64,000 bases of DNA from Pedobacter planticolens (GCF_014172375.1 NZ_WNXD01000002.1:186001-250000), one strand, 5' to 3'; positions 35,440-44,640 are shown, counted from the first letter of the stretch. Made by a program: numbers and translations. Notes: generated by a model from the letters alone, not told the origin.

Positions 35440-37026
35440 TTAAAAAACTAGGCCTAATTCCTTGAAATAAACATCAATCTCCTTATCTAACTCCGCTCTT
35501 TTAATTTCAAGCTCTTTTATTTCCGCCATTACAGCATGTATATCGACTTCCTCTTCTGCCTCAAAGGTCTCTACGTACCTTGAGATGTTCAAATTATAAT
35601 CGTTTTCTTCTATTTCTTTTAATGATGCACTGTAACTATACTTTTCAATAACCGTTCTGTTACGATAAGTGTCGACAACTTTATCAATATGTTCATCACG
35701 GAGCATATTCTGCGTCTTCACCTTTTCAAATTCCTTGCTCGCATCTATAAAAAGTACATCATTAGGACTTTCCTTGCATTTCTTGAAAACAAGAATGCAA
35801 GTTGGAATACTCGTACCATAAAAAATATTTGCAGGCAATCCTATTACAGCATCTAAATAATTGTTCTTTTCTATCAGGTGTTTTCGAATATGCTGTTCTG
35901 CTGCTCCTCTAAAAAGCACACCATGTGGAAGGACAATCGCCATGATTCCATTATCGGACAAATGATGCACCATATGCTGTACAAATGCAAAATCTGCCTT
36001 ACTTCCAGGGGCAAGTTTACCATATTGACTGAAACGGTCATCGCTGAGATGCAGAGGATTAGCACTCCATTGCGCAGAAAATGGCGGATTAGCCACGATT
36101 GCTTCAAACTGGTGTCCCACATGCTGTGGATATTCCAAGGTATCTTCAGATTTGATATCAAACTGCCTGTAATGAACACCGTGCAAGATCATGTTCATCC
36201 TAGCTAAATTGTACGTTGTGCGGTTCATTTCCTGACCGTAGAACATGGCTACGTCCTTCACCTCTCTAGCAACGCGCAACAATAGCGATCCCGAACCACA
36301 TGTCGGATCGTAGACCGATTTTAGCTTGTGCTTACCTGTTGTTACGATTTTGGCCAATATTTTTGATACTTCTTGAGGTGTATAAAACTCACCCGCCTTT
36401 TTACCAGCACCACTTGCAAATTGGCCGATAAGGTATTCATAAGCATCGCCCAGTACGTCAAGCTCTGTATGTTCCAGTTTAAAATCGATCTTATCCAAAT
36501 GGTTTAGCACCTTAGAAATGATCGCATTCCTTGCTTCTGCAGATTTGCCAAGCTTTGTACTGTTGAGGTCCATATCCTCGAACAGGTTATCAAAATCTTC
36601 TTCGCTTTCTGTACCCATTGTACTCAACTGGATATTGGTCAGCACTTTCTGCAGGTCTCCAAGAATGAAATTGGTCTTAGCCTCCTCAAATGCAGTTTCA
36701 TCTTCGTTATTTCCCTTGCCACGTCTTGCAAGTTCACTGAACAATTCCTCTGGCTTTAGAAAATAGCCAAGTTTTTGTAATGCTTCTTCCCGGATCACTT
36801 CAATGGATTCCTCAAAATCAGCCATCTTTGGAGACATCTCTTTAAACTTGATCTTGTCCTGTTTCAGGATCTCATTGGCAAAAATCTCCATCTTCTCGCT
36901 CAAGTACTTGTAAAAGATGAACCCTAAAATGTAGTCGCGGAATTCGTCCGCATTCATTTTTCCCCTAAGCGTATTGGCTATATTCCAGAGCTGCTGCTCT
37001 AAAATCTTTTTTTGGTCTTCTGACAT
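35440..37026 (-). CDS. hsdM: Type I restriction methyltransferase subunit M
   Basis: 528 residues. N-terminal helical HsdM_N, SAM-binding motif DPTCGSGSLL, catalytic NPPF (N6-adenine methyltransferase), C-terminal coiled coil (EIKELEIKRAELDKEID). Full length. First gene of the hsd operon; with HsdS it methylates host DNA and forms the restriction complex with HsdR. A 184-bp gap lies upstream. Confidence 0.95.
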   Translation of the reverse strand: MSEDQKKILEQQLWNIANTLRGKMNADEFRDYILGFIFYKYLSEKMEIFANEILKQDKIKFKEMSPKMADFEESIEVIREEALQKLGYFLKPEELFSELARRGKGNNEDETAFEEAKTNFILGDLQKVLTNIQLSTMGTESEEDFDNLFEDMDLNSTKLGKSAEARNAIISKVLNHLDKIDFKLEHTELDVLGDAYEYLIGQFASGAGKKAGEFYTPQEVSKILAKIVTTGKHKLKSVYDPTCGSGSLLLRVAREVKDVAMFYGQEMNRTTYNLARMNMILHGVHYRQFDIKSEDTLEYPQHVGHQFEAIVANPPFSAQWSANPLHLSDDRFSQYGKLAPGSKADFAFVQHMVHHLSDNGIMAIVLPHGVLFRGAAEQHIRKHLIEKNNYLDAVIGLPANIFYGTSIPTCILVFKKCKESPNDVLFIDASKEFEKVKTQNMLRDEHIDKVVDTYRNRTVIEKYSYSASLKEIEENDYNLNISRYVETFEAEEEVDIHAVMAEIKELEIKRAELDKEIDVYFKELGLVF

Positions 37027-37210
37027 TATAACTGTTTAATAGGGGCATTTCCCCGCAAGTAAAACTATTAAATACTATTAACTTAAAAAAATCGAAATAG
37101 CACCTATAAGATTAGCACAAACCTCATTAAGGATTACACACTATTGAATTCAAAATGCCTGAAATGCAACCTAGATTTATATACTATGGCCACTTAGCCA
37201 TAAAATATAA

Positions 37211-38872
37211 TCAAGAATTGGATCTAAAGAGAGTTATCAGGCCAATTAGATCGTCAAAATCCTGCATGTTTGGATTTGCAGTACCCGTATGCGCGATATC
37301 ATTTCGCTTCTTGACCAGATCGGCAACTTTCCTCAGCTCCACATTCCCCTGGCCAAACTTAAATGCGATCACAAATGAAATATTTCCAAGGGCAGAATCT
37401 TTATATGGGTTTTTTAACCCCACAGCTTTCTCAAAATAATTTCCATTTATAGCATCCTGATGAAAAACTAACTGATAATCGAGCCCGATTTTAATGCATA
37501 CCGTAACCCCGTTAAGGTCAACAACCGATACCGGGGAACCTGAGATAACAGATTTGGCGTACAGTTCTATTATTTGAAAGAGGCTCAAAAATGCACTTTT
37601 TCTCAGGTCAAGTTTTAAAAGCGTGAAGAATTCATCCAGTGCGAGGGCCGAAAAAGCCATAAAATCCACAAGAGTATTTACAGTTTGGGCCTTGGCATTT
37701 TCCTTCGCAACATATAGCTGTCTTAAATGTACCTTGGCAAAACACTCCAGCACCTGTGCCTTAAAGCTGTTATAGTTTTCAAGACTCAAATGATCCGGCA
37801 TCAGATATTCTGGGGATTCTTTGATATAGTAACCATCCGCACCAAGCTTTTGCAGGTCACGCATATTCCATGCCTTATTGGAGGCAGTAAAGATAATTAC
37901 CTGCACCCCTTCATTGCCCATCTTTATCTCCTTCAGGATTTTTGTGCCACTATAACTTGCAATTGGAAGAATATGCCCGCCCAAATCCTCTTTAAGCGGC
38001 AAAAGGCGAAGGTCGAGCAGGATAAGGTCCCAATCCATGGCCAGTTTGCTGCTGATCTCGGCAAAGAAATCCGCTTCCGAAAGATGCTCCCCAGTAATGG
38101 CGGCAAGAGTACCTCCATGGAATGCCTTACCCAATGCAGCTGTCCAGCCCTTGTATCCTTCATCGTCAATATAAAGAATTTTCTTTCCGGTAGCAGGTAT
38201 CAGATTTGGCCCGGTCCCTATAGCAGCAGCGGGCGATCCAAGACTAATCAATTTCGATCTGTTTTTTGCTGACAGGTACTTAAAGAATAAAGAGCTTCGT
38301 TTTGCATAAGCAGGAGATGATGGGAGTAGGCTAGCAAGGTTGGCAACCTTATCGAACTGGATAACTCCCCATTCATTTGCCAGCGAATGTGGGCCCATCG
38401 TTTCCGAACCTTTAATAATTAGATTATTAAGTACTTTTGACCCAAAATCATTTTTGTCCGCTGGTCTGATATGAGTTAGGTGGGCTGCAATTTCTTCTAC
38501 ATCCTGTCCAACAAGCACACTGCCCTGGGTCGCCGCAATCAATGAATAACGGTTATCCTGATCTAGAAGTAGCGTTTCAAGAGACCGATCCGAGATAAAG
38601 ATAATTGGCACCAGGTATTTTTCACCAATATTCTGGCTAAGCCGTATGTGCAGCCCGATACGGATACCAATGTTATTATCAGAATTTTCCCCAAGAGATG
38701 TTGGGATCAGTAACCTCTCCACTTTTTTATCTTTTAGATTTTCCGTTACGAACCTATCGATCTCAATATCATCACGTAAATCATAGTAGTCGATCGGAGT
38801 GATCTTCAATTCAGAAATTACCTTTTTTGTAAAAGCGTTTTCGCTATCATTAATTATAAATGTTGACTCCAT
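37211..38872 (-). CDS. Receiver-HEPN-like effector of the retron operon
   Basis: 553 residues. Residues about 1-230 look like a pseudo-receiver (VPIIFISD, GSVLVGQD). Residues about 233-360 form a complete response-regulator receiver: KILYIDDE (235-238), LLDLR with the phosphoacceptor Asp about 287, FTAS, and YIKES with Lys about 351. After a helical region, the C-terminus has KRNDIAHTG, i.e. R523 and H528, the Rx4H motif of HEPN ribonucleases. Overlaps the preceding gene by 23 bp and ends the operon that starts with the RT. I infer an RNase effector gated by receiver domains; no kinase is nearby. Family as a whole not recognised. Confidence 0.6.
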   Translation of the reverse strand: MESTFIINDSENAFTKKVISELKITPIDYYDLRDDIEIDRFVTENLKDKKVERLLIPTSLGENSDNNIGIRIGLHIRLSQNIGEKYLVPIIFISDRSLETLLLDQDNRYSLIAATQGSVLVGQDVEEIAAHLTHIRPADKNDFGSKVLNNLIIKGSETMGPHSLANEWGVIQFDKVANLASLLPSSPAYAKRSSLFFKYLSAKNRSKLISLGSPAAAIGTGPNLIPATGKKILYIDDEGYKGWTAALGKAFHGGTLAAITGEHLSEADFFAEISSKLAMDWDLILLDLRLLPLKEDLGGHILPIASYSGTKILKEIKMGNEGVQVIIFTASNKAWNMRDLQKLGADGYYIKESPEYLMPDHLSLENYNSFKAQVLECFAKVHLRQLYVAKENAKAQTVNTLVDFMAFSALALDEFFTLLKLDLRKSAFLSLFQIIELYAKSVISGSPVSVVDLNGVTVCIKIGLDYQLVFHQDAINGNYFEKAVGLKNPYKDSALGNISFVIAFKFGQGNVELRKVADLVKKRNDIAHTGTANPNMQDFDDLIGLITLFRSNS

Positions 38873-39515
38873 ATTTGTTTACAGCATTAATGATTTTTTC
38901 TAAGTACTTCAAAAAAGCATGCATTTCCAGTTCCGCAAATGCTTTCGCCACCTTGTCCTTTGAGTTGCAGAGTTCAGCAAATCTGATCACAAGCAACTCT
39001 ACTTTCTTCCTTTGACCTTCTAATTCTCCGCTATTGATGACACTTGCAATCCTGCTGTACAAAAACAGCAATTCTTTATAAATAAAGTTCTTACCATATA
39101 TCAAAATGCGAAGTTCGATACGCTGTTCCTCTACAAAATTATCCAAAAAATCCTTTAGATTTCTGTACATGAGCCGCTTGTTCATTCCTGTAATAGAACT
39201 CGATTTGACAGCGGTATATTCGATTTCGATAAATCCGTTGCTGAAGATGACGATTGGGATATTTTTTTCACGAGCTAATCCCCTAACCTTCTCCGCCACT
39301 GCTGTATTCCCAAGTTGCACCTGTCCAGCAGCATTGAAATCGGGGAAAGATTCATGCAGAAGGATGCAGGATGCATTTTCAAAGCGTGAAATATCATCAA
39401 CAGCAGTTAATATATATACCGGTTCCAAGATATGGTTATACGTTTTTGCTTGCAAATAATCGCATCCATATTCTTTCTGCTGGGACCTTCGGTTGTCATC
39501 GATCAGATAAATCAT
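38850..39515 (-). CDS. Receiver-like partner protein of the retron operon
   Basis: 221 residues. The N-terminal half has receiver-like order: MIYLIDDN, then CILLHESFPDF where the phosphoacceptor Asp position appears changed to His/Glu, then IPIVIFSNG. The C-terminal half is helical (LRILIYGKNFIYKELL and a Lys-rich helix). It starts 1 bp after the RT stop, so it is translated from the same mRNA. Probably a pseudo-receiver that pairs with the larger protein; role unknown. Confidence 0.55.
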   Translation of the reverse strand: MIYLIDDNRRSQQKEYGCDYLQAKTYNHILEPVYILTAVDDISRFENASCILLHESFPDFNAAGQVQLGNTAVAEKVRGLAREKNIPIVIFSNGFIEIEYTAVKSSSITGMNKRLMYRNLKDFLDNFVEEQRIELRILIYGKNFIYKELLFLYSRIASVINSGELEGQRKKVELLVIRFAELCNSKDKVAKAFAELEMHAFLKYLEKIINAVNKYGVNIYN

Positions 39516-41546
39516 CTAATAGAAAGATAAGGTATGCGTGAAACCATAGACTGCGTCTTCATCAACGCTCATTTTGCTAGGTGAGCCCGGATTATCATCC
39601 AACACCTTCAAGGTATAATTGCCGTCAGAAAAACTGGAAGTAATTGACCAGTTACAGAGGCCCTTAAAAGCTCTTGCTACTTCTCGGAAATTGCCGTTCA
39701 TCAAATCGACGATATTAGCATCTCTGTGGCATTTGGAGCGAATGTGTGTAATTTCAAGGATTTTCATGTTATGATTACCGAAAATTTGCCGCTTAAATTC
39801 GATCCTAATTCTTTTCGAGACATCAACTCTTTCGAGGATACCATCCAAAATATGCCTTACCCCTCCCAGAAAAATATCTACATCAGTAAAAAACTCTGCA
39901 CTCTCTAAATTGATCAGTTCGATCTCGAAGTTTTGGAACTCTTCTCCAAACTTCTCCTCCAAGGTTTGCACAACAGCCTGGTGCAACATTGGCGCCCTGA
40001 ACTGTATGCTTTCCTTAAATGGACGTATAAACTGGTCCCGAAAGACCTTCATCCGGATAGGATGGACACCCGGATTATCAGCTATCCATTCTTTGAGTTC
40101 CGGAGAGCCCCAGCCAACATTGATATCTATTTTTTTGCCATTTTCCCATCGCCACCATTTTGGCCTTCTTTCAAAGCAAAAATGCTTTGCCCGGGCGTAT
40201 AGGGATCGCGTAATGGAATAGCTCCTGAACGCACCATTAAACTCCCTTCCGGCAAGGTCCATGATTTTATCGTATTGAAATTCTCTTCCCGGAAGATCAT
40301 AATCGTGTGTCAGGTACTTTAAGCCTTCACCATGCTGGAAAAGCCGTAGAAAGGTTGCTACATCAACTGGACGATGTTCTTCAAAGACCTCACTAGAGGT
40401 TGGATTAAGATTAGCGTGTTTTCTTGTCGATAAACTGCCACTTAGTTTTTTAAACCGCTGCGCCAATTTGACATAAGTGCTATCATCCTCACCCTTTACC
40501 ATTTTCAGGAAATTGAGCCTACCATCAAGAGTATCTAACAGCGACTTTGATTCCGGGTAATAGTAGTCTATTCCCTGATCTGCATAATATTTTCCCTGGG
40601 CATTTGGATAGCCATATTTTTCCCAATAATATAGGTACATTCTTACAGCCTTGATGAACTTTTGTTCTACATTAATCTTTTTGTTCACGACCAAGCCCGT
40701 GACTTCCTGTCTTTGGGACATGTGTTGTAACCTGGTCTTGGATTCATTGATCGAAAATTTCTGCTCAATGATTATTTTTTTGAGCTCCTGTAGAAAGGAT
40801 GAGCTTTGACCAAAAACCATTCTATTAGAGGAAAATGTAATGTCATCGGCATATCTGGAATAGGTGATGCCAAATCGTTTAGCTAATCCGGTGAGCTTTA
40901 TGTCCAAATTTAGGCAGACTACATTCGATAATAGCGGCGAAGTCGGGGCGCCTTGAGGTAGTACACGAACTTCTTTGCTGCTTTGGGTTCCCTGACCAGG
41001 CATTGCCAAATCCATTTTCATAGTGCACAATCTCACTATTTCTTGCCCTAGAAGGGATTTTTTGCCTTTAAACCCAAAAGGAGCATTTTCAAGGGCTGAA
41101 ATGAGCATAACATCGTCAATTGATGTGAAAAAATCCTTTAAATCAATGTTGAAAACGTAATGCTGGTTTACATGCAATGAAGCGTTCTGTACAATGGAAC
41201 CATTCTTTCTAAAGCCAAAGGCATTTGGATGCGCTTCGAATACACACGATAATACTACATTAACAAGTCGTTGAAAAAATTTAAGCGGTGCGACAGGCGC
41301 GTTAATTAACCTGTCCTTTCCAGACGATTTTCTGACCGTAAAGCTATGATAGTTTTCCCTGCTATCGGTGATGTGGAAATTCTTTAGTCTTTCCTTAAAC
41401 CGATGAGTTTCGCTGTTGCTTATCGGTAGACATTCTATAGCACGCATCAGTAGGTCAAAAAAATCCTTCTTTGTAGCGACTTCTTGGAACTTTGCCTTTA
41501 ATTCAGAGCGGTGCTCCTCGGCCATCTGCTTAAATGGACTATTCAC
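39516..41546 (-). CDS. Retron-type reverse transcriptase with C-terminal extension
   Basis: 676 residues. Residues about 30-320 form a retron RT: the X-region motif NAxxH (NASLH, 121-125), NIDLKDFFTSID (motif A), PQGAPTSP (motif B), catalytic YADD (232-235) and the retron VTG triplet (VTGLVVN, 282-288). Both the NAxxH and VTG signatures are typical of retrons, not of group II introns or DGRs. Residues about 350-676 are an extra domain that I do not recognise; most retron RTs are about 320 residues. It starts 17 bp after the candidate msr-msd RNA and is followed without gap by the two receiver-like genes. Confidence 0.88.
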   Translation of the reverse strand: MNSPFKQMAEEHRSELKAKFQEVATKKDFFDLLMRAIECLPISNSETHRFKERLKNFHITDSRENYHSFTVRKSSGKDRLINAPVAPLKFFQRLVNVVLSCVFEAHPNAFGFRKNGSIVQNASLHVNQHYVFNIDLKDFFTSIDDVMLISALENAPFGFKGKKSLLGQEIVRLCTMKMDLAMPGQGTQSSKEVRVLPQGAPTSPLLSNVVCLNLDIKLTGLAKRFGITYSRYADDITFSSNRMVFGQSSSFLQELKKIIIEQKFSINESKTRLQHMSQRQEVTGLVVNKKINVEQKFIKAVRMYLYYWEKYGYPNAQGKYYADQGIDYYYPESKSLLDTLDGRLNFLKMVKGEDDSTYVKLAQRFKKLSGSLSTRKHANLNPTSSEVFEEHRPVDVATFLRLFQHGEGLKYLTHDYDLPGREFQYDKIMDLAGREFNGAFRSYSITRSLYARAKHFCFERRPKWWRWENGKKIDINVGWGSPELKEWIADNPGVHPIRMKVFRDQFIRPFKESIQFRAPMLHQAVVQTLEEKFGEEFQNFEIELINLESAEFFTDVDIFLGGVRHILDGILERVDVSKRIRIEFKRQIFGNHNMKILEITHIRSKCHRDANIVDLMNGNFREVARAFKGLCNWSITSSFSDGNYTLKVLDDNPGSPSKMSVDEDAVYGFTHTLSFY

Positions 41547-41562
41547 ATGGATTTAGATAAAA

Positions 41563-41715
41563 AGGGCCTGCAAAATTCAATATATCAAACAAAATAGTAA
41601 CAAGATGTATCTCAATAGTATATATAACCGTTCTCCCCAAGAAAACTTGGCTGGTATGCCGATCATTGGTTTAATGAAAAACCCAGCATAAAGATTCAAT
41701 TTCTTAGCAGGCCCT
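41563..41715 (-). ncRNA. Candidate retron msr-msd RNA
   Basis: AGGGCCTGC occurs at the 5' end (41715-41707, minus strand) and its exact complement GCAGGCCCT at the 3' end (41571-41563), the layout of retron a1/a2 repeats. Between them are an msr-like pair of hairpins: TATGC...GCATA (+41655-41659 / 41686-41690) enclosing GGTTT-AATGAA-AAACC, and CCAAG-AAAA-CTTGG (+41637-41650). The remaining AT-rich part (41572-41630) would be the msd; its stem is weak by eye. The RNA lies just upstream of the RT gene on the same strand, as expected. The boundaries come from the repeats alone. Confidence 0.65.
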
Positions 41716-41723
41716 ATTAAATT

Positions 41724-41731
41724 CAAATATA
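41724..41731 (-). promoter_or_regulatory. -7 box of the retron promoter
   Basis: TATATTTG on the minus strand is an exact match to the Bacteroidota -7 consensus TAnnTTTG and lies 9 bases before the a1 repeat, placing the transcription start at the 5' end of the candidate msr. A TTTG lies only 13 bases upstream, so the -33 box is not well defined. Confidence 0.55.
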
Positions 41732-41922
41732 ATAAAACTAAACTCAAATTTAGTGTACATTATTTATCCAACTTGGTTTGGCAACGATATGGTATAATAT
41801 TTTGTTCTAAATCCTCCGCACATGATTTGTCGGATAGGGTATATCTCTTTGTATTCTGGATATTCCTTGTTTTAACCAGTGAATTTTTAGAAATTGCGTT
41901 GATGGACTAATTTAAATTTGTG

Positions 41923-42489
41923 ATGAAAAAAACTACAATGGAGGATTTCAGACTGATGGACAGGATCATGCTCGACCTTCATCAAAAAAGAAAATCAGTC
42001 ATGGATTTTGAAGCGGAATTGCCACTTCGTCACGATGATATTGACTACTGCCTGGACGAACTCGAAAATATGGGCCTGGCAGAAAAGATCTTCGAAGACG
42101 GCGGCGGAACCTACCAGCTCACTGTGGACGGGAAAAGGTTCATCAAAAATGGAACTTTTGAGCAAAAGGCGCAACGAGAGGAAGTGAAAGTGGTCGAATC
42201 AAGGAATTTAGCCCAGCAGGAAAGTGAAAGAAAAGAAATAGAGTTCAATTGGAAGGCAAAAGACGAAAAGCGAAAAAACACAACGCTATTGTTTTCCTTT
42301 GTTCTACTTTGTTTTGGCGCTTGGAACATCTATCTTCAGACAGCCAATTCCAACAGGTTTCAACAAACAAACGATGAGGTTGATAGTATCAAAACCTTAG
42401 CTGAACAATCAAAAAAACGAATTGATTTACTTACAGAACAGCTTGAAACTGCAAATCGGTCTCGGACCAGTCCCGAAAAACACCGTTAG
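41923..42489 (+). CDS. Winged-helix protein with one membrane helix and coiled coil
   Basis: 188 residues from ATG 41923 (an in-frame GTG at 41920 gives one more residue). Residues about 1-75 look like a winged helix (LPLRHDDIDYCLDELENMGLA, YQLTVDGKRFI). Then a charged linker, one transmembrane helix (TTLLFSFVLLCFGAWNIYL) and a C-terminal coiled coil (SIKTLAEQSKKRIDLLTEQL). No family recognised. Divergent from the retron and convergent with the P63C gene. Confidence 0.6.
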   Translation: MKKTTMEDFRLMDRIMLDLHQKRKSVMDFEAELPLRHDDIDYCLDELENMGLAEKIFEDGGGTYQLTVDGKRFIKNGTFEQKAQREEVKVVESRNLAQQESERKEIEFNWKAKDEKRKNTTLLFSFVLLCFGAWNIYLQTANSNRFQQTNDEVDSIKTLAEQSKKRIDLLTEQLETANRSRTSPEKHR

Positions 42490-42517
42490 TATGTATTGTG
42501 ACCAAATTGCATCTACA

Positions 42518-43153
42518 CTAAGCTTGATCGGGATAAAGCTTCACTACTTTTACAGGTTTAACCTCTACACATTTTAATTGCATGGGCAAATTGTATTCTT
42601 TGGTGTACTTCAATTCAAAGTCGTACCAATCTTTTGACTCTTGCATCATCGCAATCGCCTGTTGAATGTACGTTTCCAATAGCCGCAATCCATCAGCATT
42701 AAGGAACTGGAACAGCTTGTATTTCTTAATGTAGCCGCTGACCAAGGGATTCTCCTTTAATAACAGCGTCGGAAGCACTTCTTGGGCAAATCGCGCATAG
42801 ATATACTTCTTGATATAAATGGCAACCACTGGTGGTTTAATGAACGCGTTGGCATCCAGGTTGTCCCATCCGCACAATTTGAACATCAACTTGAAAAACG
42901 GAATGCTGTTTGGAAACATTGGGTAGTATGCTCCTGCCAGTTCGCTGATGACGTCCTTAACCTCCCTGATCGTGAACTCCAGACCGCTGCGCAACTGGTG
43001 TTTCTCCAGTTCGATATCAAACGACTTTTGGGGCAAAAGTGCATCCGCTCCAAAAAGTAGCCGTTGCTGTTCTTCTCTGTCCAGGGTCCTTTTAAGCTCC
43101 TTGTCAACCGCGTTTTCTCCGCTGGTTGTCTTTTTTTTATCCTTCATAATCAA
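42518..43153 (-). CDS. P63C-domain protein
   Basis: 211 residues. Residues about 65-185 match the P63C domain by FPNSIPFFKLMFKLCGW, KPPVVAIYIKKYIYARFA, a VLPTLL stretch and ESKDWYDFE. P63C domains occur in phage and mobile-element regulatory proteins. The start ATG overlaps the end of the ImmA-like gene by 4 bp (ATGA), so it is a coupled partner. An alternative start lies at 43147. Likely a DNA-linked regulator; no activity shown. Confidence 0.7.
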   Translation of the reverse strand: MIMKDKKKTTSGENAVDKELKRTLDREEQQRLLFGADALLPQKSFDIELEKHQLRSGLEFTIREVKDVISELAGAYYPMFPNSIPFFKLMFKLCGWDNLDANAFIKPPVVAIYIKKYIYARFAQEVLPTLLLKENPLVSGYIKKYKLFQFLNADGLRLLETYIQQAIAMMQESKDWYDFELKYTKEYNLPMQLKCVEVKPVKVVKLYPDQA

Positions 43154-44364
43154 ATTGTATAAATGTCCACGTTCCTTTTGTTAGATATTTTCGGAACAGG
43201 GCTAAATTTCGAAAATTCACTGGTATTAAACCTTTCCAGCACCAGGTCAAAATTTGGCATAAACTTATTGAACCTTGCATAATCAGAGTCCTTAGCAGTG
43301 TCCCAGCAGTAAAAAGTATAGATAATACTAGGATGAACATGATTTTGTTCGGCATAGGCCTTTACAAATTTCGCATCGGAAATATGGGATTTCACAACAT
43401 CCATCTTCTGATCGGCAAATAAATATTGCCTAGCGAAATTATCGGCCTCAGGCTCACTGATATGGATCGATTCCGTTTCTCCTGTAATATGATACTTTTC
43501 GTTCCTGATTTCTTCCCAGTCATACAAAACATGAAAGAGTTCGTGCAGCAATGCAAACCACATGCTGCCATAGAATGCAGTATATTTTGTAAGCACGATG
43601 CACGGCTTGTCCCTATATTTCATTGTTGCTCCGCGAAGATGGAGATCAGTGGTAAACTTTGGAACTACAATCAAGGTTACACCGAACTTGAACAGTGCCT
43701 GTGCTACCAGCAGCAAACCTCTTTCTACGTTCATTGAATGCCACCTGATCTGCGGAAAATACTCGATCAGTCCCTCCCGGTCATATTGATAGGGATTAGG
43801 TGTTTTGTCCAAGCTCTGACAGGCAGCTGCATACCAGAAACTCAAGTTTTCCTTATTCGTACTCCTTTTGCCGCTACTGAATGCCGCGGTAACCCGATGC
43901 TTGTTGTGGTCGAACACGGATTCGTACCCAAAGAAAGTCACAATTGCTTTTTCGATATGCTCAAAATCATTGATACTATTAATGAACCCAATCTTCTTTA
44001 AGCTGGTCAAATTGAAATTATTGACAATAAAGCTCCGCTTTTTAGCCGCTGTAATGCTTTCATGATGGATGTCATGGACCAGCTTGAAGTATTTATTAAT
44101 GATCTCCTCTACGGATATCTCCAGAAAATCTGACAGTTTTAGAATGGTAACAAAATCGACCTTTTTTGCATCGCCAGAAAGTATGGAGCTCAACGTCTTA
44201 TGATCAATATCCAGAATATTCTGCGCATGGTGCTTGGTGATGTTCAAGTACTCAAGCCTCTGTTCGAACAACTCCTGCAAAGGGTAATAGTTGACCTTGG
44301 AGTCCTCCGTAAAGATCCTATTCAAAAGTCTATCGATATCCGAGTGTCTGTTTTTATTGTCCAT
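43150..44364 (-). CDS. HTH-ImmA/IrrE metallopeptidase
   Basis: 404 residues. The N-terminus has a helix-turn-helix (ITKHHAQNILDIDHKTLSSI), followed by a long middle region and a COG2856/ImmA-type zinc protease: HELFH (residues about 273-277) and the third-ligand region EPEADNFA. Such proteins cleave repressors (ImmA/ImmR in ICEBs1; IrrE). Co-transcribed with the P63C protein. May control cargo or excision genes; the target is unknown. Confidence 0.85.
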   Translation of the reverse strand: MDNKNRHSDIDRLLNRIFTEDSKVNYYPLQELFEQRLEYLNITKHHAQNILDIDHKTLSSILSGDAKKVDFVTILKLSDFLEISVEEIINKYFKLVHDIHHESITAAKKRSFIVNNFNLTSLKKIGFINSINDFEHIEKAIVTFFGYESVFDHNKHRVTAAFSSGKRSTNKENLSFWYAAACQSLDKTPNPYQYDREGLIEYFPQIRWHSMNVERGLLLVAQALFKFGVTLIVVPKFTTDLHLRGATMKYRDKPCIVLTKYTAFYGSMWFALLHELFHVLYDWEEIRNEKYHITGETESIHISEPEADNFARQYLFADQKMDVVKSHISDAKFVKAYAEQNHVHPSIIYTFYCWDTAKDSDYARFNKFMPNFDLVLERFNTSEFSKFSPVPKISNKRNVDIYTI

Positions 44365-44429
44365 GTAGTATCAGGCGTTTTCCCCTAACAAATATATAAC
44401 AAAATATGCTGATAAAAGCAATAAAAAAC

Positions 44430-44457
44430 AAAGTCGGGCGAAAATGCCCGACTTTTT
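44430..44457. terminator. Strong terminator in a divergent intergenic region
   Basis: AAAGTCGGGC, a GAAAAT loop, GCCCGACTTTTT: a 10-bp stem with a T-run on the + strand and a T-rich end on the minus strand. It lies between two divergently oriented genes (44364 minus, 44681 plus), where no terminator is needed, so a short transcript may end here. The rest of 44365-44680 has only the small dyad listed next. Confidence 0.7.
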
Positions 44458-44621
44458 ATCCACATTTAAATCTAAGCAGCTGGAAAGAATGAACATGATG
44501 CCCAAACACAAGGCCCATCCATGGCAAGCAAAACATTGAGGGCTCAACGTGAAGTTTGAGTTCAGAATATTGTAAACCGTAAATTATTGATGGAATAAAT
44601 AACTATCTTAGCTTAAACACC

Positions 44622-44640
44622 TTGATGTCCAATACATCAA
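44622..44640. promoter_or_regulatory. Dyad upstream of the 44.7-kb operon
   Basis: TTGATGT and ACATCAA (44622-44628, 44634-44640) flank 5 bases, about 40 bp before the ATG of the first gene. Possible operator; short and unproven. Confidence 0.3.
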
